This document shows positions 1-9,010 of a stretch of DNA of 64,000 nucleotides, in pieces. The stretch lies in NCBI RefSeq assembly GCF_029909975.1, contig NZ_CP094516.1:8348501-8412500 (forward strand), given 5' to 3'. Position 1 is the stretch's first letter; every line of letters begins with the position of its first letter. Under the pieces are notes generated by a model. The model was given only the letters and a program-made list of their open reading frames with translations, was not told the DNA's origin and did not search any database. The stretch is from Bradyrhizobium sp. ISRA430 (GTDB lineage Bacteria > Pseudomonadota > Alphaproteobacteria > Rhizobiales > Xanthobacteraceae). A program made the translations under genes and the position numbers.

Positions 1-90
1 CTTGTAGCCGCCGCAACATCTGCCGATCACTCCTCTGTCAATCCAACCGCACCGACATCAGCTGCCTCGGCAGCCGACGAGGAAACTGAC

Positions 91-648
91 ATGCCTATCA
101 TGAATGTTTGTTATGGCGCCGGCGATCTCGACGAGACCGCGAAGGCCAATCTCGCCAAGAAACTCACCGACGTGATGATCCGGATGGAGGGCGGAGCGAA
201 TACGCGAGGCGGCCGCGCGTTTGCCTGGGTTCTGTTCAATGAACTTGCCCAGGGCGACTGGTGGGCCGGCGGGGAGACCGGAAACGGTTATGTCTCGCCG
301 CCCGGACGGTTCCTCGTTCACGTCAATCTCCCTGAGGGCTACATGAACGCCGAGCACAAGAGCGAGGTGCATGCATGGGTGACCGAAGCGATCCTCGCCG
401 TTACGACGGCCTCGGGCGAAGACGTCGGCCACAGCATTCAGGTCATCATCGACGAGGTGCCTGAGGGCCATTGGGCGGCCGCCGGGCACACGATCAGCCT
501 CGCCAGCATCGCCGACAGCGTCGGCCTCTCCAAAGCAGGCAGCCGGTTTGCGTGGTCGAAAACCTACTTCGCGGCCAAGGCACGTGCGCGTGCCGCTGCC
601 GGCTTTCCTGCCGATACCGGAGGCCTGTGGACCGATCGAGCCAGCTGA
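91..648 (+). CDS. Tautomerase-superfamily protein
   Basis: Predicted 185-aa cytosolic enzyme. Translation begins Met-Pro, giving the mature N-terminal proline that acts as catalytic base in the 4-oxalocrotonate tautomerase superfamily. The first 60 residues (acidic turn, amphipathic helix, WVLFNE strand) resemble one tautomerase beta-alpha-beta unit and residues 75-130 a second. The protein is thus longer than the 62-aa 4-OT and closer to the two-unit MSAD/CHMI-type members. The start is supported by GAGGAAA seven bases upstream. A VOC-family gene follows 43 bp downstream, perhaps in one operon. The substrate cannot be read from sequence. Confidence 0.75.
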   Translation: MPIMNVCYGAGDLDETAKANLAKKLTDVMIRMEGGANTRGGRAFAWVLFNELAQGDWWAGGETGNGYVSPPGRFLVHVNLPEGYMNAEHKSEVHAWVTEAILAVTTASGEDVGHSIQVIIDEVPEGHWAAAGHTISLASIADSVGLSKAGSRFAWSKTYFAAKARARAAAGFPADTGGLWTDRAS

Positions 649-691
649 TTGGGATTCCCATCAATTAACGAGCCGCAAGAGAACGATTCCC

Positions 692-1159
692 ATGCCGTGC
701 CATGACGATCTAACATGGAATTGCGAAGATGCTGGCAACACTTCCCTTCAGCAGGAAGACGAGAGGATCAGTATTGACCCGCCGATTTGTACCGCCAAGA
801 CAGTCAATCACATCGCGATCTCCGTCTCCAACCTCCAGCGCTCTAAGGATTGGTACTGCCGTACATTCGGGGTGCGGATCATCCAGGAGAGCGCGAAAAG
901 CGTGCTGCTCGGCTTCGGGGAAAGCATGCTGGTGCTGCGCGAAGAAGGGCAGCCCGGCACGATCTCTCATTTTATGTTCGGGATCGACGGCTACAACGCC
1001 GCCTGGCTGCAAGCTCGCCTTGCCGCGATGGGGCTGGACCCGCAGCAGGATAGCAACAGTTTCCACGTGCGGGATCCCGACGGGCTAAACGTTCAGGTCG
1101 GCGACCGCGATCTCGGCCTGTCTTCCGGTATCATCGAGAACGGCTTCACAATGCGGTAG
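692..1159 (+). CDS. VOC/glyoxalase-fold protein
   Basis: Predicted 155-aa vicinal-oxygen-chelate protein. The N-terminal strand VNHIAISVSNL with a following WYCRTFG helix and the C-terminal DPDGLNVQV hairpin are typical of the glyoxalase/bleomycin-resistance/dioxygenase fold. The usual metal-ligand Glu in the last strand (DPxGxxxE) is replaced by Gln, so the metal site may be altered or the protein may be non-catalytic. An upstream in-frame extension to 548 exists but overlaps the tautomerase gene, so the ATG at 692 is preferred. Function is unknown; the pairing with a tautomerase suggests small-molecule catabolism. Confidence 0.65.
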   Translation: MPCHDDLTWNCEDAGNTSLQQEDERISIDPPICTAKTVNHIAISVSNLQRSKDWYCRTFGVRIIQESAKSVLLGFGESMLVLREEGQPGTISHFMFGIDGYNAAWLQARLAAMGLDPQQDSNSFHVRDPDGLNVQVGDRDLGLSSGIIENGFTMR

Positions 1160-1952
1160 ACTCTCTGGGTCGTAGGTTTGGTTGGTGTGTGTAAAAGGCG
1201 GTAGACGTTTCGGATGTGTCGATCCGACAACATGACGCGCTCTTGTGGTTGGATGTTTCGTTGTAACCCATTGATCTCAAATAGTCGGATCTTGGCTCAG
1301 TTCGAGAAAATCGGTTGAGAATCAATAGTCGCAGCGTGTCTCTTAATTAGCCGCTCGGTCGATTTCAGGGGGCTTGCTTCAAGCTGCCCCAGATCTCGAG
1401 CAGTTCTCGTTCACGTCCAGGACGCCGCAACGAAGCGGGATGAAACGACCGTGAACAGAACGCGGTCGATGCGTCCATTACCTAAAGAAAATCAATATTT
1501 TATAATAAACTCACTGCGTTTGGGACGCAAGGGACACTCAGATCGCAACTTGAACCGAATGTCGGCATCGGTGGTTGCGTCTCCCCGATTTGAACCTGCT
1601 CGTCGACCATTGTGGCGGCGACGGATCGCGCATGAACGGCGGTTTGTGGCGGGCTATCGAGATCCGACGTTCCGAGTTAGGCTGCTCTCCGGTAAGAAAA
1701 CAGAGCTTCCGAAATAGTGGGTTTCGCGATGTAGCGGACCAGAGACTCGAACCCCCGACGAATCACACGATCGCAGTAGAATAGTCGACCCCTGCCACGA
1801 AGGGCATGCCGGTCCGGTCAGTCAATCCGCGGAGAGCCCTCGGCGTTGGTGCAGTGCGCGTCCTCGCTGGAAATGCCGACGAAATTCCGATGAATAGTTA
1901 AGCGACCCTGGCATCGTCCTACTGTGATCTTTCGCTTTCGTTATGGCGAGTG
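1160..1952. other. Long intergenic region, no convincing gene
   Basis: This 793-bp gap separates the VOC gene from the convergent GlcG-like gene. Short open frames (for example 1451-1717) have no recognisable protein character. Around 1740-1760 the minus strand reads GGGGGTTCGAGTC, which resembles a tRNA T-arm, but no cloverleaf can be built around it. I see no clear terminator. Confidence 0.5.
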
Positions 1953-2381
1953 CTATCCCGCGTTGGCCTTCAGCCCCGCGGCCTGGATGCCGGCGATGGC
2001 GCAGGCTTCGTCGTTGTCGGAGGTGTCGCCGGACACACCGACGGCGCCGAGCAGCGTGGTGCCGTCCTGGATCAGCACGCCGCCGGGTACCGGCACCAGC
2101 GCGCCCTTGGCGATCGTGTTCACGGCGTCGATGAAATAGGCCTGCTCCTGCGCCCGCTGATACAGCGCGCGCGATCCCAGGCCCATGGCGAGCGCGCCAT
2201 AGGCCTTGCCGTGCGCGATCTCGGCGCGCATCAGGCTGGTGCCGTCCTGGGCCGCGGCGAGCTTGAGGACGCCACGTGCATCGAGGATGGTGACGACAAG
2301 CGGCTTCAGCTTCAGCTCGGTTGCTTTTGCGAAGGCGGCGTCGAGAATCTTGCGGGCGACGTCGAGGGTCAGTTCAGCCAT
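1953..2381 (-). CDS. glcG: GlcG/HbpS-family (DUF336) protein
   Basis: The 142-aa product is full length for the GlcG/HbpS (DUF336) family. Visible family features are the N-terminal helix with A-R-K-I-L-D-A-A, the VVTILDARG strand, the ALYQRAQEQAYF helix and the glycine-rich LVPVPGGVLIQDG segment. HbpS members bind haem; GlcG sits in glycolate oxidase operons but has no settled biochemical role. It overlaps the end of the FAD/Fe-S dehydrogenase gene by 8 bp, so the two are almost certainly cotranscribed and translationally coupled. This supports a glycolate-oxidase-like accessory role. Confidence 0.85.
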   Translation of the reverse strand: MAELTLDVARKILDAAFAKATELKLKPLVVTILDARGVLKLAAAQDGTSLMRAEIAHGKAYGALAMGLGSRALYQRAQEQAYFIDAVNTIAKGALVPVPGGVLIQDGTTLLGAVGVSGDTSDNDEACAIAGIQAAGLKANAG

Positions 2382-5352
2382 GGCTGGTTTCCTTTGTCAT
2401 GGGCGAGGTCATAGATGGGGTGTCTGCGCGATCGAGGCTCATCGCCAGCACGCGGGCGACGTGAAGGGCTTCGCGCTGCGCACCGTCGTGGATCTGGTGC
2501 CGGCAGGAGGTGCCGTCGGCGACGACCAGTGTCGCTGGGTCGGCGTGCCGCACGGCCGGTAGCAGCGACAGCTCGGCCATCTCGATCGACGCATCGTAGG
2601 TATCGGCACCGTAGCCGAAGGCGCCGGCCATGCCGCAGCAGCTTGATTCGATCGTTTCGACCTTGAGGCCGGGGATCAGACGAAGCACCTGCTCGACCGG
2701 CTTAAAGGCGCCGAAGGATTTCTGGTGGCAATGGCCATGCACCATCGCCTTGTCGGCGACGGTGCCGAGCGCGAGCTGCAGCCGTCCGGCCTCCGCCTCG
2801 CGCACCAGAAACTCCTCGAAGGTGAGGGCGTGGGCGCCGACGGCCTTGGCGTCGTCGTCCTTGCGCAGCGAGGCGAGCTCATCGCGCAGCGTCAGCAGGC
2901 AGCTCGGCTCGAGGCCGATAATCGGCACGCCGCGCGCAGCGAAGGGCGCGAAGGCGGCAACGAGACGGTCGAGCTCAGCCTTGGCTTCGTCGACAAGGCC
3001 CGCCGAGAGGAAGGTGCGGCCGCAGCAGAGCGGCCGGCCGCCGCCCGAAGGTCTCGGCAGATGCACGCGATAGCCGCCCGCCGCGAGCACGCGCAGTGCG
3101 GCGTCGAGATTTTCGCGCTCGTAGATCCGGTTGAAGGTGTCGGCGAACAGCACGACCTCGCGGCCGGCCTCCGGCCCGACGCTGGTAGCCGGCGGCACGA
3201 AGACGTCGCGGCGGAAGGCGGGCAGCGCCCGGCGCGCGCTGATCCCGGCAAAGCGCTCGAATAGCTTTCGCAGCAGCGGGCTGCGGTTGCGCAGGTTCGC
3301 GAGTGGCGCAAAGCGTGCGGCGAGGCCGGCGTAACGCGGCAGATAGCCGACCAGCCGGTCGCGCAGCGTCAGGCCCTGCGAGGCGACGCGCGCGGCGAGC
3401 ACCTCGATCTTCATCTTGGCCATGTCGACGCCGGTCGGGCATTCGTGGCGGCAGGCCTTGCAGGAGACGCAGAGCTTCAGCGTCTTCATCATCTCGTCCG
3501 AGGCAAGCGCGTCGGGGCCGAGCTGGCCGGAGATCGCCAGCCGCAGCGTGTTGGCGCGGCCACGGGTGACGTCCTTCTCGTTCCGCGTCGCACGGTAGGA
3601 CGGGCACATCACGCCGCCCTCGAGCTTGCGGCAGGCGCCGTTGTTGTTGCACATCTCGATTGCGCCCTGGAAGCCGCCGCCGGCACCGGGCCAGGCGGAC
3701 CAGTCGAGCTTCGTGTTCAGCTCAGCGACGCGATAGTCCGGCCGAAAGCGGAACAGCGAGCGGTCGTCCATCTTGGGCGCATCGACGATCTTGCCGGGAT
3801 TGAGGACGTTATCGGGATCGAAGCGCCTCTTCACCTCGCGGAAGTCGGCGACGAGGCGCTCGCCGAACATGGTCTCATGAAATTCGGAGCGCACCAGGCC
3901 GTCGCCATGCTCGCCGGAATGCGAGCCCTTGTATTCGCGCACCAGCGCAAAGGCCTCTTCGGCGATGGCGCGCATCGCCTTGACGTCTTTCTCCAGCTTC
4001 AGGTTCAGTACGGGGCGCACGTGCAGGCAGCCCTCGGACGCATGCGCGTACATCGTGCCGCTGGTGCCGTGTCTGGCAAAAACCTCGTTCAGCCGTGCGG
4101 TGTAGTCGGCCAGATGCGGCAGCGGCACCGCGCAGTCCTCGACGAAGGAGACCGGCTTGCCCTCCTGCTTCATCGACATCATGACGTTGAGGCCGGCAGC
4201 GCGGAAATCGGCGATGCCGCTCTGCAGGGCGGGCTCGGTGATCTCGACCACGCCGCCCCATTTGCGCTTGTCGTTGTTCCAGCCGAAGCCGAGATCGCCC
4301 ATCAGCTCGGTGAGCTGCTTCAGGCGCGCGACATTATCCGCCTGGTCCTCTTCGGCGAACTCCACCACCAGCACGGCATCGGGATCGCCCTTGATGGCGG
4401 CGCCGATGACGGGTGCGAACATCGCGATGTCGCGGCCGAGCGCGATCATGGTGCGGTCGACGAGCTCGACAGCGATCGGCTTGAGCTTGACCAGATGCTG
4501 GGCTGCGTCCATCGCCTCGTAGAAGCTGCCGAAATGGCAGACGCCCACCACCTTGTTGCGGATCACGGGCCAGAGCTTCAGCTCGACCTTGGTGGTGAAG
4601 GCGAGGGTGCCTTCGGAGCCGACCAGGAGATGCGCCAAGTTGTTCGGCGCGTTGCGGGGGACCAGCGCATCGAGATTGTAGCCGCCGACGCGGCGCTGCA
4701 CCTTGGGAAAGCGCGCGGCGATCTCCCCGGCCTCGCGGGCGCCGAGGTCGAGCATGTCGCGGAACAGCGCCAGCGTCGTCCCGCTTGCGTTCACGTCGGA
4801 GAGGTCGCGCGACACCTCGCCGAACCTTGCCAACGTGCCGTCCGCAAGCGTGGCCTCCATCGACAGCGTGTTGTCGCGCATGGTGCCGTAGCGCAAGCTA
4901 CGGCCGCCGCAGGAATTGTTGCCGGCCATGCCGCCGATGGTGGCGCGCGAGGCCGTGGAGACGTCGACCGGAAACCACAGGCCGTGCTTCCTAAGCTGGC
5001 GGTTGAGGTCGTCGAGCACGATGCCGGGCTCGACCACGCAGGTCCGGTTGTCGACGTCGAGCGACAGGATCCGATTCAGGTGCTTGGACAGATCGACGAC
5101 GAGGCCGTCATTGACGGTCTGGCCGCATTGCGAGGTGCCGCCGCCGCGCGGGGTGACCTTCCGTCTCTCGTCGCGGGCGATCGCCAGCGCCCGCAGCGCC
5201 TCGTCCATGGTCTTGGGCACGACCACGCCGGCCGGCATGATCTGGTAGAACGAAGCGTCGGTCGCGTAGCGGCCGCGGCTGAAGGCGTCGAACAGGACGT
5301 CCCCGGTCAATTCCGACCGCAGGCGCCGTTCGAGCGAGGAGGCGTTTGTCAT
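2374..5352 (-). CDS. Fused FAD-linked and Fe-S 2-hydroxyacid dehydrogenase (GlcD-GlcF/YdiJ type)
   Basis: The 992-aa product combines a GlcD-like flavoprotein and a GlcF-like iron-sulfur protein in one chain. The N-terminal PCMH FAD domain has RGGGTS at 69-74 and GMAGNNSCGGRS near 150, followed by the FAD-oxidase C-terminal domain (GEHGDGLVRSEF). From about residue 567 come CNNNGAC and, near 627, CVSCKACRHECP cluster motifs. Two cysteine-rich CCG domains follow (PLCCG; SSCCGMAG near 904). E. coli YdiJ has the same architecture and oxidises D-2-hydroxyglutarate. Here the substrate could be glycolate, D-lactate or another D-2-hydroxyacid, with electrons passed to the respiratory chain. The gene lies between the regulator and glcG. 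Confidence 0.9.
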   Translation of the reverse strand: MTNASSLERRLRSELTGDVLFDAFSRGRYATDASFYQIMPAGVVVPKTMDEALRALAIARDERRKVTPRGGGTSQCGQTVNDGLVVDLSKHLNRILSLDVDNRTCVVEPGIVLDDLNRQLRKHGLWFPVDVSTASRATIGGMAGNNSCGGRSLRYGTMRDNTLSMEATLADGTLARFGEVSRDLSDVNASGTTLALFRDMLDLGAREAGEIAARFPKVQRRVGGYNLDALVPRNAPNNLAHLLVGSEGTLAFTTKVELKLWPVIRNKVVGVCHFGSFYEAMDAAQHLVKLKPIAVELVDRTMIALGRDIAMFAPVIGAAIKGDPDAVLVVEFAEEDQADNVARLKQLTELMGDLGFGWNNDKRKWGGVVEITEPALQSGIADFRAAGLNVMMSMKQEGKPVSFVEDCAVPLPHLADYTARLNEVFARHGTSGTMYAHASEGCLHVRPVLNLKLEKDVKAMRAIAEEAFALVREYKGSHSGEHGDGLVRSEFHETMFGERLVADFREVKRRFDPDNVLNPGKIVDAPKMDDRSLFRFRPDYRVAELNTKLDWSAWPGAGGGFQGAIEMCNNNGACRKLEGGVMCPSYRATRNEKDVTRGRANTLRLAISGQLGPDALASDEMMKTLKLCVSCKACRHECPTGVDMAKMKIEVLAARVASQGLTLRDRLVGYLPRYAGLAARFAPLANLRNRSPLLRKLFERFAGISARRALPAFRRDVFVPPATSVGPEAGREVVLFADTFNRIYERENLDAALRVLAAGGYRVHLPRPSGGGRPLCCGRTFLSAGLVDEAKAELDRLVAAFAPFAARGVPIIGLEPSCLLTLRDELASLRKDDDAKAVGAHALTFEEFLVREAEAGRLQLALGTVADKAMVHGHCHQKSFGAFKPVEQVLRLIPGLKVETIESSCCGMAGAFGYGADTYDASIEMAELSLLPAVRHADPATLVVADGTSCRHQIHDGAQREALHVARVLAMSLDRADTPSMTSPMTKETSHG

Positions 5353-5428
5353 CCCTGATCCCGGACTGATCCAACGGGCCCGCTTGGCCTCATCGAATTA
5401 TTCATTCCTGTTTCTGACCGATTATATT

Positions 5429-5442
5429 ATGAATGCAAAATG
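5429..5442. promoter_or_regulatory. Candidate GntR operator, copy 1
   Basis: The 14-mer ATGAATGCAAAATG lies 77 bp upstream of the dehydrogenase start. It is repeated exactly at 6288-6301 in the divergent promoter region. Two identical copies in the two promoters flanking a GntR gene make it the best candidate operator in this block. Binding is inferred, not shown. Confidence 0.6.
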
Positions 5443-5459
5443 AGCAAGCTGGACAGCTC

Positions 5460-6209
5460 TTAAGGCTGCGCCGGTGCGTCCTCGGCGGCTTCGGTCAGGT
5501 GCTCGATCGCGGCCGTCCGCTTGTTGCGCAAGTGCTGGAACAGGATGTCGCTCAATTCGCTGCCGGCGCGGCGGCGCAGCGCATCGAGGATGGCTTCGTG
5601 CTCGCGCATGGCCTCGCCCCAGCGCTGCCGCTTGCGGGCGAAATTTGCGGAATAGCGGACGCGGCGAATCCGTCCTGCGAAGTTGGCGTAAGCGGTCTTC
5701 AAGGTCTCGTTGCGCGCGGCATCGACGATGCGCTCGTGGATGCGCTGGTTGGTCTGGAAATAGCCGTGCATGTCGCGATGCAGATAGTGGCCGTACATCT
5801 CGTAATGCAGCCGCTCGATATCAGCGATTTCATCGTCGGTGATGGCCTCGCAGGCGAGGCGCCCGGCCAGGCTTTCCAGGCCTGCCATCACGTCGAATAG
5901 TTCCTCGAGATCGCGTTGGCTGAGCTGGCGTACCCGCGCGCCGCGGTTGGGCAACAGCTCGATCAGCCCCTCGGCGGCGAGCACCTTGAGCGCTTCGCGC
6001 AACGGCGTGCGGGAGATGCCGAGCATCGCGCAGAGCTGGCGCTCAGGAACGCGTGCGCCCTCGGGGATGTTGCCTTCGACCACGTAGTCGCGCAGCCGCA
6101 GCAGGATCTCGCCGTGAAGCGAGGCTTCCTGGCGGTCGCTGCCATTGCTGGAGGTTTGGCCGGCGGTTTGGCCGATCGGAACCCCGTCGTCGGGAATCGT
6201 GGATTTCAT
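5460..6209 (-). CDS. GntR-family regulator with FCD domain
   Basis: Predicted 249-aa FadR-subfamily transcription factor. The N-terminal winged helix (about residues 25-90) contains the typical VPERQLCAMLGISRTPLREAL recognition helix region and a wing ending in NRGARV. The all-helical FCD ligand domain (about 100-240) carries conserved E, H and R positions (DVMAGLESLAGRLA; RIHERIVDAARN). Such regulators usually repress neighbouring genes and are released by an organic acid. A GTG codon at 6218 would add three residues; neither start has a strong Shine-Dalgarno. The gene sits between two copies of a shared 14-mer, consistent with control of both the dehydrogenase and the divergent operon. Confidence 0.9.
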   Translation of the reverse strand: MKSTIPDDGVPIGQTAGQTSSNGSDRQEASLHGEILLRLRDYVVEGNIPEGARVPERQLCAMLGISRTPLREALKVLAAEGLIELLPNRGARVRQLSQRDLEELFDVMAGLESLAGRLACEAITDDEIADIERLHYEMYGHYLHRDMHGYFQTNQRIHERIVDAARNETLKTAYANFAGRIRRVRYSANFARKRQRWGEAMREHEAILDALRRRAGSELSDILFQHLRNKRTAAIEHLTEAAEDAPAQP

Positions 6210-6287
6210 ATGCAGCACAATAATTTGCCCGGCTAGCCGCGTCGATGTTCACAATCGCATACCAAAATTAGATTGAAAGGACAAAAA

Positions 6288-6301
6288 ATGAATGCAAAAT
6301 G
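6288..6301. promoter_or_regulatory. Candidate GntR operator, copy 2
   Basis: Second exact copy of ATGAATGCAAAATG. It lies 41 bp upstream of the first aminotransferase gene and 78 bp upstream of the divergent GntR gene start, so it could serve the operon, the regulator itself, or both. Confidence 0.6.
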
Positions 6302-6342
6302 GGTGAGAAGCCGGGCCAGAGCCCGCCAATAGGGAGGTTTTC

Positions 6343-7545
6343 ATGCATCAGGGACGCCATTTCCTCCAGATTCCCGGTCCGAGCCCGGTGCCGGACCGCA
6401 TCCTGCGCGCCATGGACATGCCGGTGATCGATCACCGCAGCGCCGAGTTCGGCGAGCTTGGCCGGGCCGTGCTCGAAGGCAGCCAGAAGATTTTCCAGAC
6501 GTCAGGGCCGGTGGTGATCTTTCCCTCGTCGGGGACGGGTGCCTGGGAGGCCGCGATCGTCAACACGCTGTCGCCGGGCGACAGGGTATTGATGGTCGAG
6601 ACCGGCCATTTCGCCACCCTGTGGCGCCAGATGGCCGGTCGCTTCGGGATCGAGGTCGACTTCATCCCCGGCGACTGGCGCCGTGGCGCCGATCCCGCCC
6701 AGATCGAGGCGAAGCTCGCCGAGGACACCGCGCGCGCCATCAAGGCGGTGATGGTCGTGCACAACGAGACCTCGACCGGCGCGACCAGCCGCATCGCCGA
6801 GATCCGCGCCGCCATCGACCGCGCCTCGCATCCGGCGCTGCTGATGGTCGACACCATCTCCTCGCTCGGCTCGGTCGACTACCGGCACGACGAATGGAAG
6901 GTCGACGTCAGCGTGAGCTGCTCTCAGAAGGGCTTCATGCTGCCGCCGGGCCTCGGCTTCAACGCGATCTCGGACAAGGCGCGCGCCGCATCCAAGACCA
7001 ACAAGATGCCGCGCTCCTATTTCGACTGGGAGGAGATGCTGAAGCCGAACGCCAAGGGCTTCTTCCCCTACACGCCGGCGACGAACCTGCTCTACGGCCT
7101 GCGCGAGGCGATCGCGATGCTGCTCGAAGAGGGCCTCGACAACGTCTTCGCGCGCCATCAGCGGCTTGCGGCGGCGACGCGCGCCGCCGTCAATCATTGG
7201 GGCCTCGAGGTGCTGTGCCAGGAGCCCGCCGAATTCTCGCCGGTGCTGACGGCGGTGCTGATGCCGCCCGGGCATGATGCCGACCAGTTCCGGAAAGTCG
7301 TGCTCGACAATTACAACATGTCGCTCGGCTCGGGCCTGTCCAAGGTCGCCGGCAAGGTCTTCCGCATCGGTCATCTCGGCGAATGCAACGTGCTGACGCT
7401 GCTCGGCGCGCTCACCGGCGTCGAGATGGGCCTGTCGGTAGCCGGCGTGCCGCACCGCTCCGGCGGCGTCGAGACTGCGATGAAGCTTCTGGAGCAGCGC
7501 CCGCAAGGCAATTCGTCGCCGCATCTGAAGGTGGTCGGCACATAG
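6343..7545 (+). CDS. Class V PLP aminotransferase, serine/alanine/aspartate-glyoxylate type (paralog 1)
   Basis: The 400-aa product is full length for fold-type I class V aminotransferases such as serine-glyoxylate aminotransferase (SgaA) and BhcA. Visible family marks are the N-terminal PGPSPVP motif, FPSSGTGAWE, VVHNETSTG, MVDTISSLGS and the PLP lysine K196 in SQKGFMLPPG. The reaction is probably transfer of an amino group between an amino acid and glyoxylate or a similar 2-oxo acid. A strong AGGGAGG-like ribosome site (TAGGGAGG) precedes the ATG. It is the first gene of an operon that also contains a close paralog at 9011-10210. The precise donor and acceptor are unknown. Confidence 0.88.
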   Translation: MHQGRHFLQIPGPSPVPDRILRAMDMPVIDHRSAEFGELGRAVLEGSQKIFQTSGPVVIFPSSGTGAWEAAIVNTLSPGDRVLMVETGHFATLWRQMAGRFGIEVDFIPGDWRRGADPAQIEAKLAEDTARAIKAVMVVHNETSTGATSRIAEIRAAIDRASHPALLMVDTISSLGSVDYRHDEWKVDVSVSCSQKGFMLPPGLGFNAISDKARAASKTNKMPRSYFDWEEMLKPNAKGFFPYTPATNLLYGLREAIAMLLEEGLDNVFARHQRLAAATRAAVNHWGLEVLCQEPAEFSPVLTAVLMPPGHDADQFRKVVLDNYNMSLGSGLSKVAGKVFRIGHLGECNVLTLLGALTGVEMGLSVAGVPHRSGGVETAMKLLEQRPQGNSSPHLKVVGT

Positions 7546-7600
7546 CCGGCCTCTGCGCGCACCGACAATCAAAACAACAGCGACGCGGGAGGGGATTGCG

Positions 7601-8884
7601 ATGGGAGTCCGGCTCAAGGCCACGCATGTCGTACTGGCAATGCTCTGCGCGATGTATTTCATCACCTATGTCGACCGGGTCAACATCGGCACCGCGGCCA
7701 GCGAGATCCAGAAGGAGCTCGGACTCAGCAATACCCAGCTCGGCCTGGTGTTCTCCGCCTTCGCCTATCCGTACCTGCTGTTTCAGGTGATCGGCGGCTG
7801 GGTCGGCGATCATTTCGGGCCGCGCAAGACGCTGTTCTGGTGCGGCATGATCTGGGCCGCAGCGACCATCATGACCGGCTTCGTGAGCGGTCTCGCCGCG
7901 CTGTTCGTCGCGCGCTTTGCGCTCGGCTTCGGCGAGGGCGCGACCTTTCCGACCGCGACGCGCGCGATGCAATACTGGACGCCGTCGACCCGCCGCGGCT
8001 TTGCGCAAGGGCTGACGCATTCCTTCGCCCGGCTCGGCAATGCCGTGACGCCGCCGGTGGTCGCGCTCCTGATCCTCTGGCTGACCTGGCGCGGGGCATT
8101 CGTCGTGCTCGGCCTCGTCAGCCTGGTCTGGGGCGTCATCTGGGTCTGGTACTTCCGCAACGAGCCGAAGGACCAAGCCTCCATCACGCAGGCGGAGCTC
8201 GCGGCGTTGCCGCCGCGCCCCGTCGGCGAGCGGCCGCGCGTGCCCTGGGGCCCGCTGCTGGGGCGGATGTGGCCGGTGACGCTGACCTATTTCTGCTATG
8301 GCTGGTGCCTGTGGCTGTACCTCAACTGGTTGCCGCTGTTCTTCAAGAACACCTACGGCCTCGACATCAAGAATTCCGCCCTGTTCGCCTCGGGCGTCTT
8401 CTTCGCGGGCGTGGTCGGCGACAGCGTCGGCGGCGTGCTCTCGGACAAAATTCTTGATCGTACCGGCAATGTCCGCCTGGCACGGCTGAGCGTGACGGTT
8501 GCGGGATTTACGGGCGCGCTGTTATCGCTGCTGCCGATCCTGTTCGTCCACGACATCACGGTGGTCGCGCTGTGCCTGTCGGCGGGCTTCTTCTGCGCCG
8601 AGCTGGTGATCGGCCCGATGTGGTCGATCCCGATGGACATCGCCCCGAAATATTCCGGCACTGCGTCGGGAATCATGAACACCGGTTCGGCCTTCGCCGC
8701 CATCGTCTCGCCGCTGGTGGCGGGATTCGTGATCGACGTGACCGGCAATTGGTACCTGCCGTTCCTCATGTCGATAGGGCTCCTCCTGCTCGGCGGCGTC
8801 TCCGCCTTCCTGATGCATCCGGAACGCCCGTTCGCGGAGGCGGAGGGGCGCATCCCCACGGCAAAAGTGGTCGCTGCGGAGTAG
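7601..8884 (+). CDS. MFS transporter, anion:cation symporter type
   Basis: This 427-aa polytopic inner-membrane protein has about 12 predicted transmembrane helices. The cytoplasmic loop after helix 2 carries GGWVGDHFGPRKTL, matching the MFS loop 2-3 signature, and helix 1 contains YFITYVDRVNIGTA, common in the ACS family (hexuronate, glucarate, phthalate and related acid anions). It lies 55 bp after the first aminotransferase and before its paralog, so it probably imports a substrate or exports a product of the same pathway. GGGAGGGG upstream of the ATG is a good ribosome site. Confidence 0.9.
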   Translation: MGVRLKATHVVLAMLCAMYFITYVDRVNIGTAASEIQKELGLSNTQLGLVFSAFAYPYLLFQVIGGWVGDHFGPRKTLFWCGMIWAAATIMTGFVSGLAALFVARFALGFGEGATFPTATRAMQYWTPSTRRGFAQGLTHSFARLGNAVTPPVVALLILWLTWRGAFVVLGLVSLVWGVIWVWYFRNEPKDQASITQAELAALPPRPVGERPRVPWGPLLGRMWPVTLTYFCYGWCLWLYLNWLPLFFKNTYGLDIKNSALFASGVFFAGVVGDSVGGVLSDKILDRTGNVRLARLSVTVAGFTGALLSLLPILFVHDITVVALCLSAGFFCAELVIGPMWSIPMDIAPKYSGTASGIMNTGSAFAAIVSPLVAGFVIDVTGNWYLPFLMSIGLLLLGGVSAFLMHPERPFAEAEGRIPTAKVVAAE

Positions 8885-9010
8885 GAGGTGGGGCTTGGGG
8901 CAAGGTCCGCCGGATATGCATGGGAGGCGCCTTGAGGAGAGGGGACAAGCCGGTCAAATGGTGCTATTCGGCGCCCCACCAACACCAAGGGTAGACCGGG
9001 AAGGACGCCG

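Noticed and set aside
1735..1765. tRNA-like T-arm sequence (minus strand GGGGGTTCGAGTC) as a tRNA or att site
   Set aside because: The T-stem pairs poorly and no acceptor, D-arm or anticodon could be placed; no integrase is nearby.
3445..5358. 637-codon plus-strand open frame opposite the FAD/Fe-S dehydrogenase
   Set aside because: It is a high-GC antisense shadow; the translation is alanine-, arginine- and histidine-rich with no family character, while the minus frame has clear motifs.
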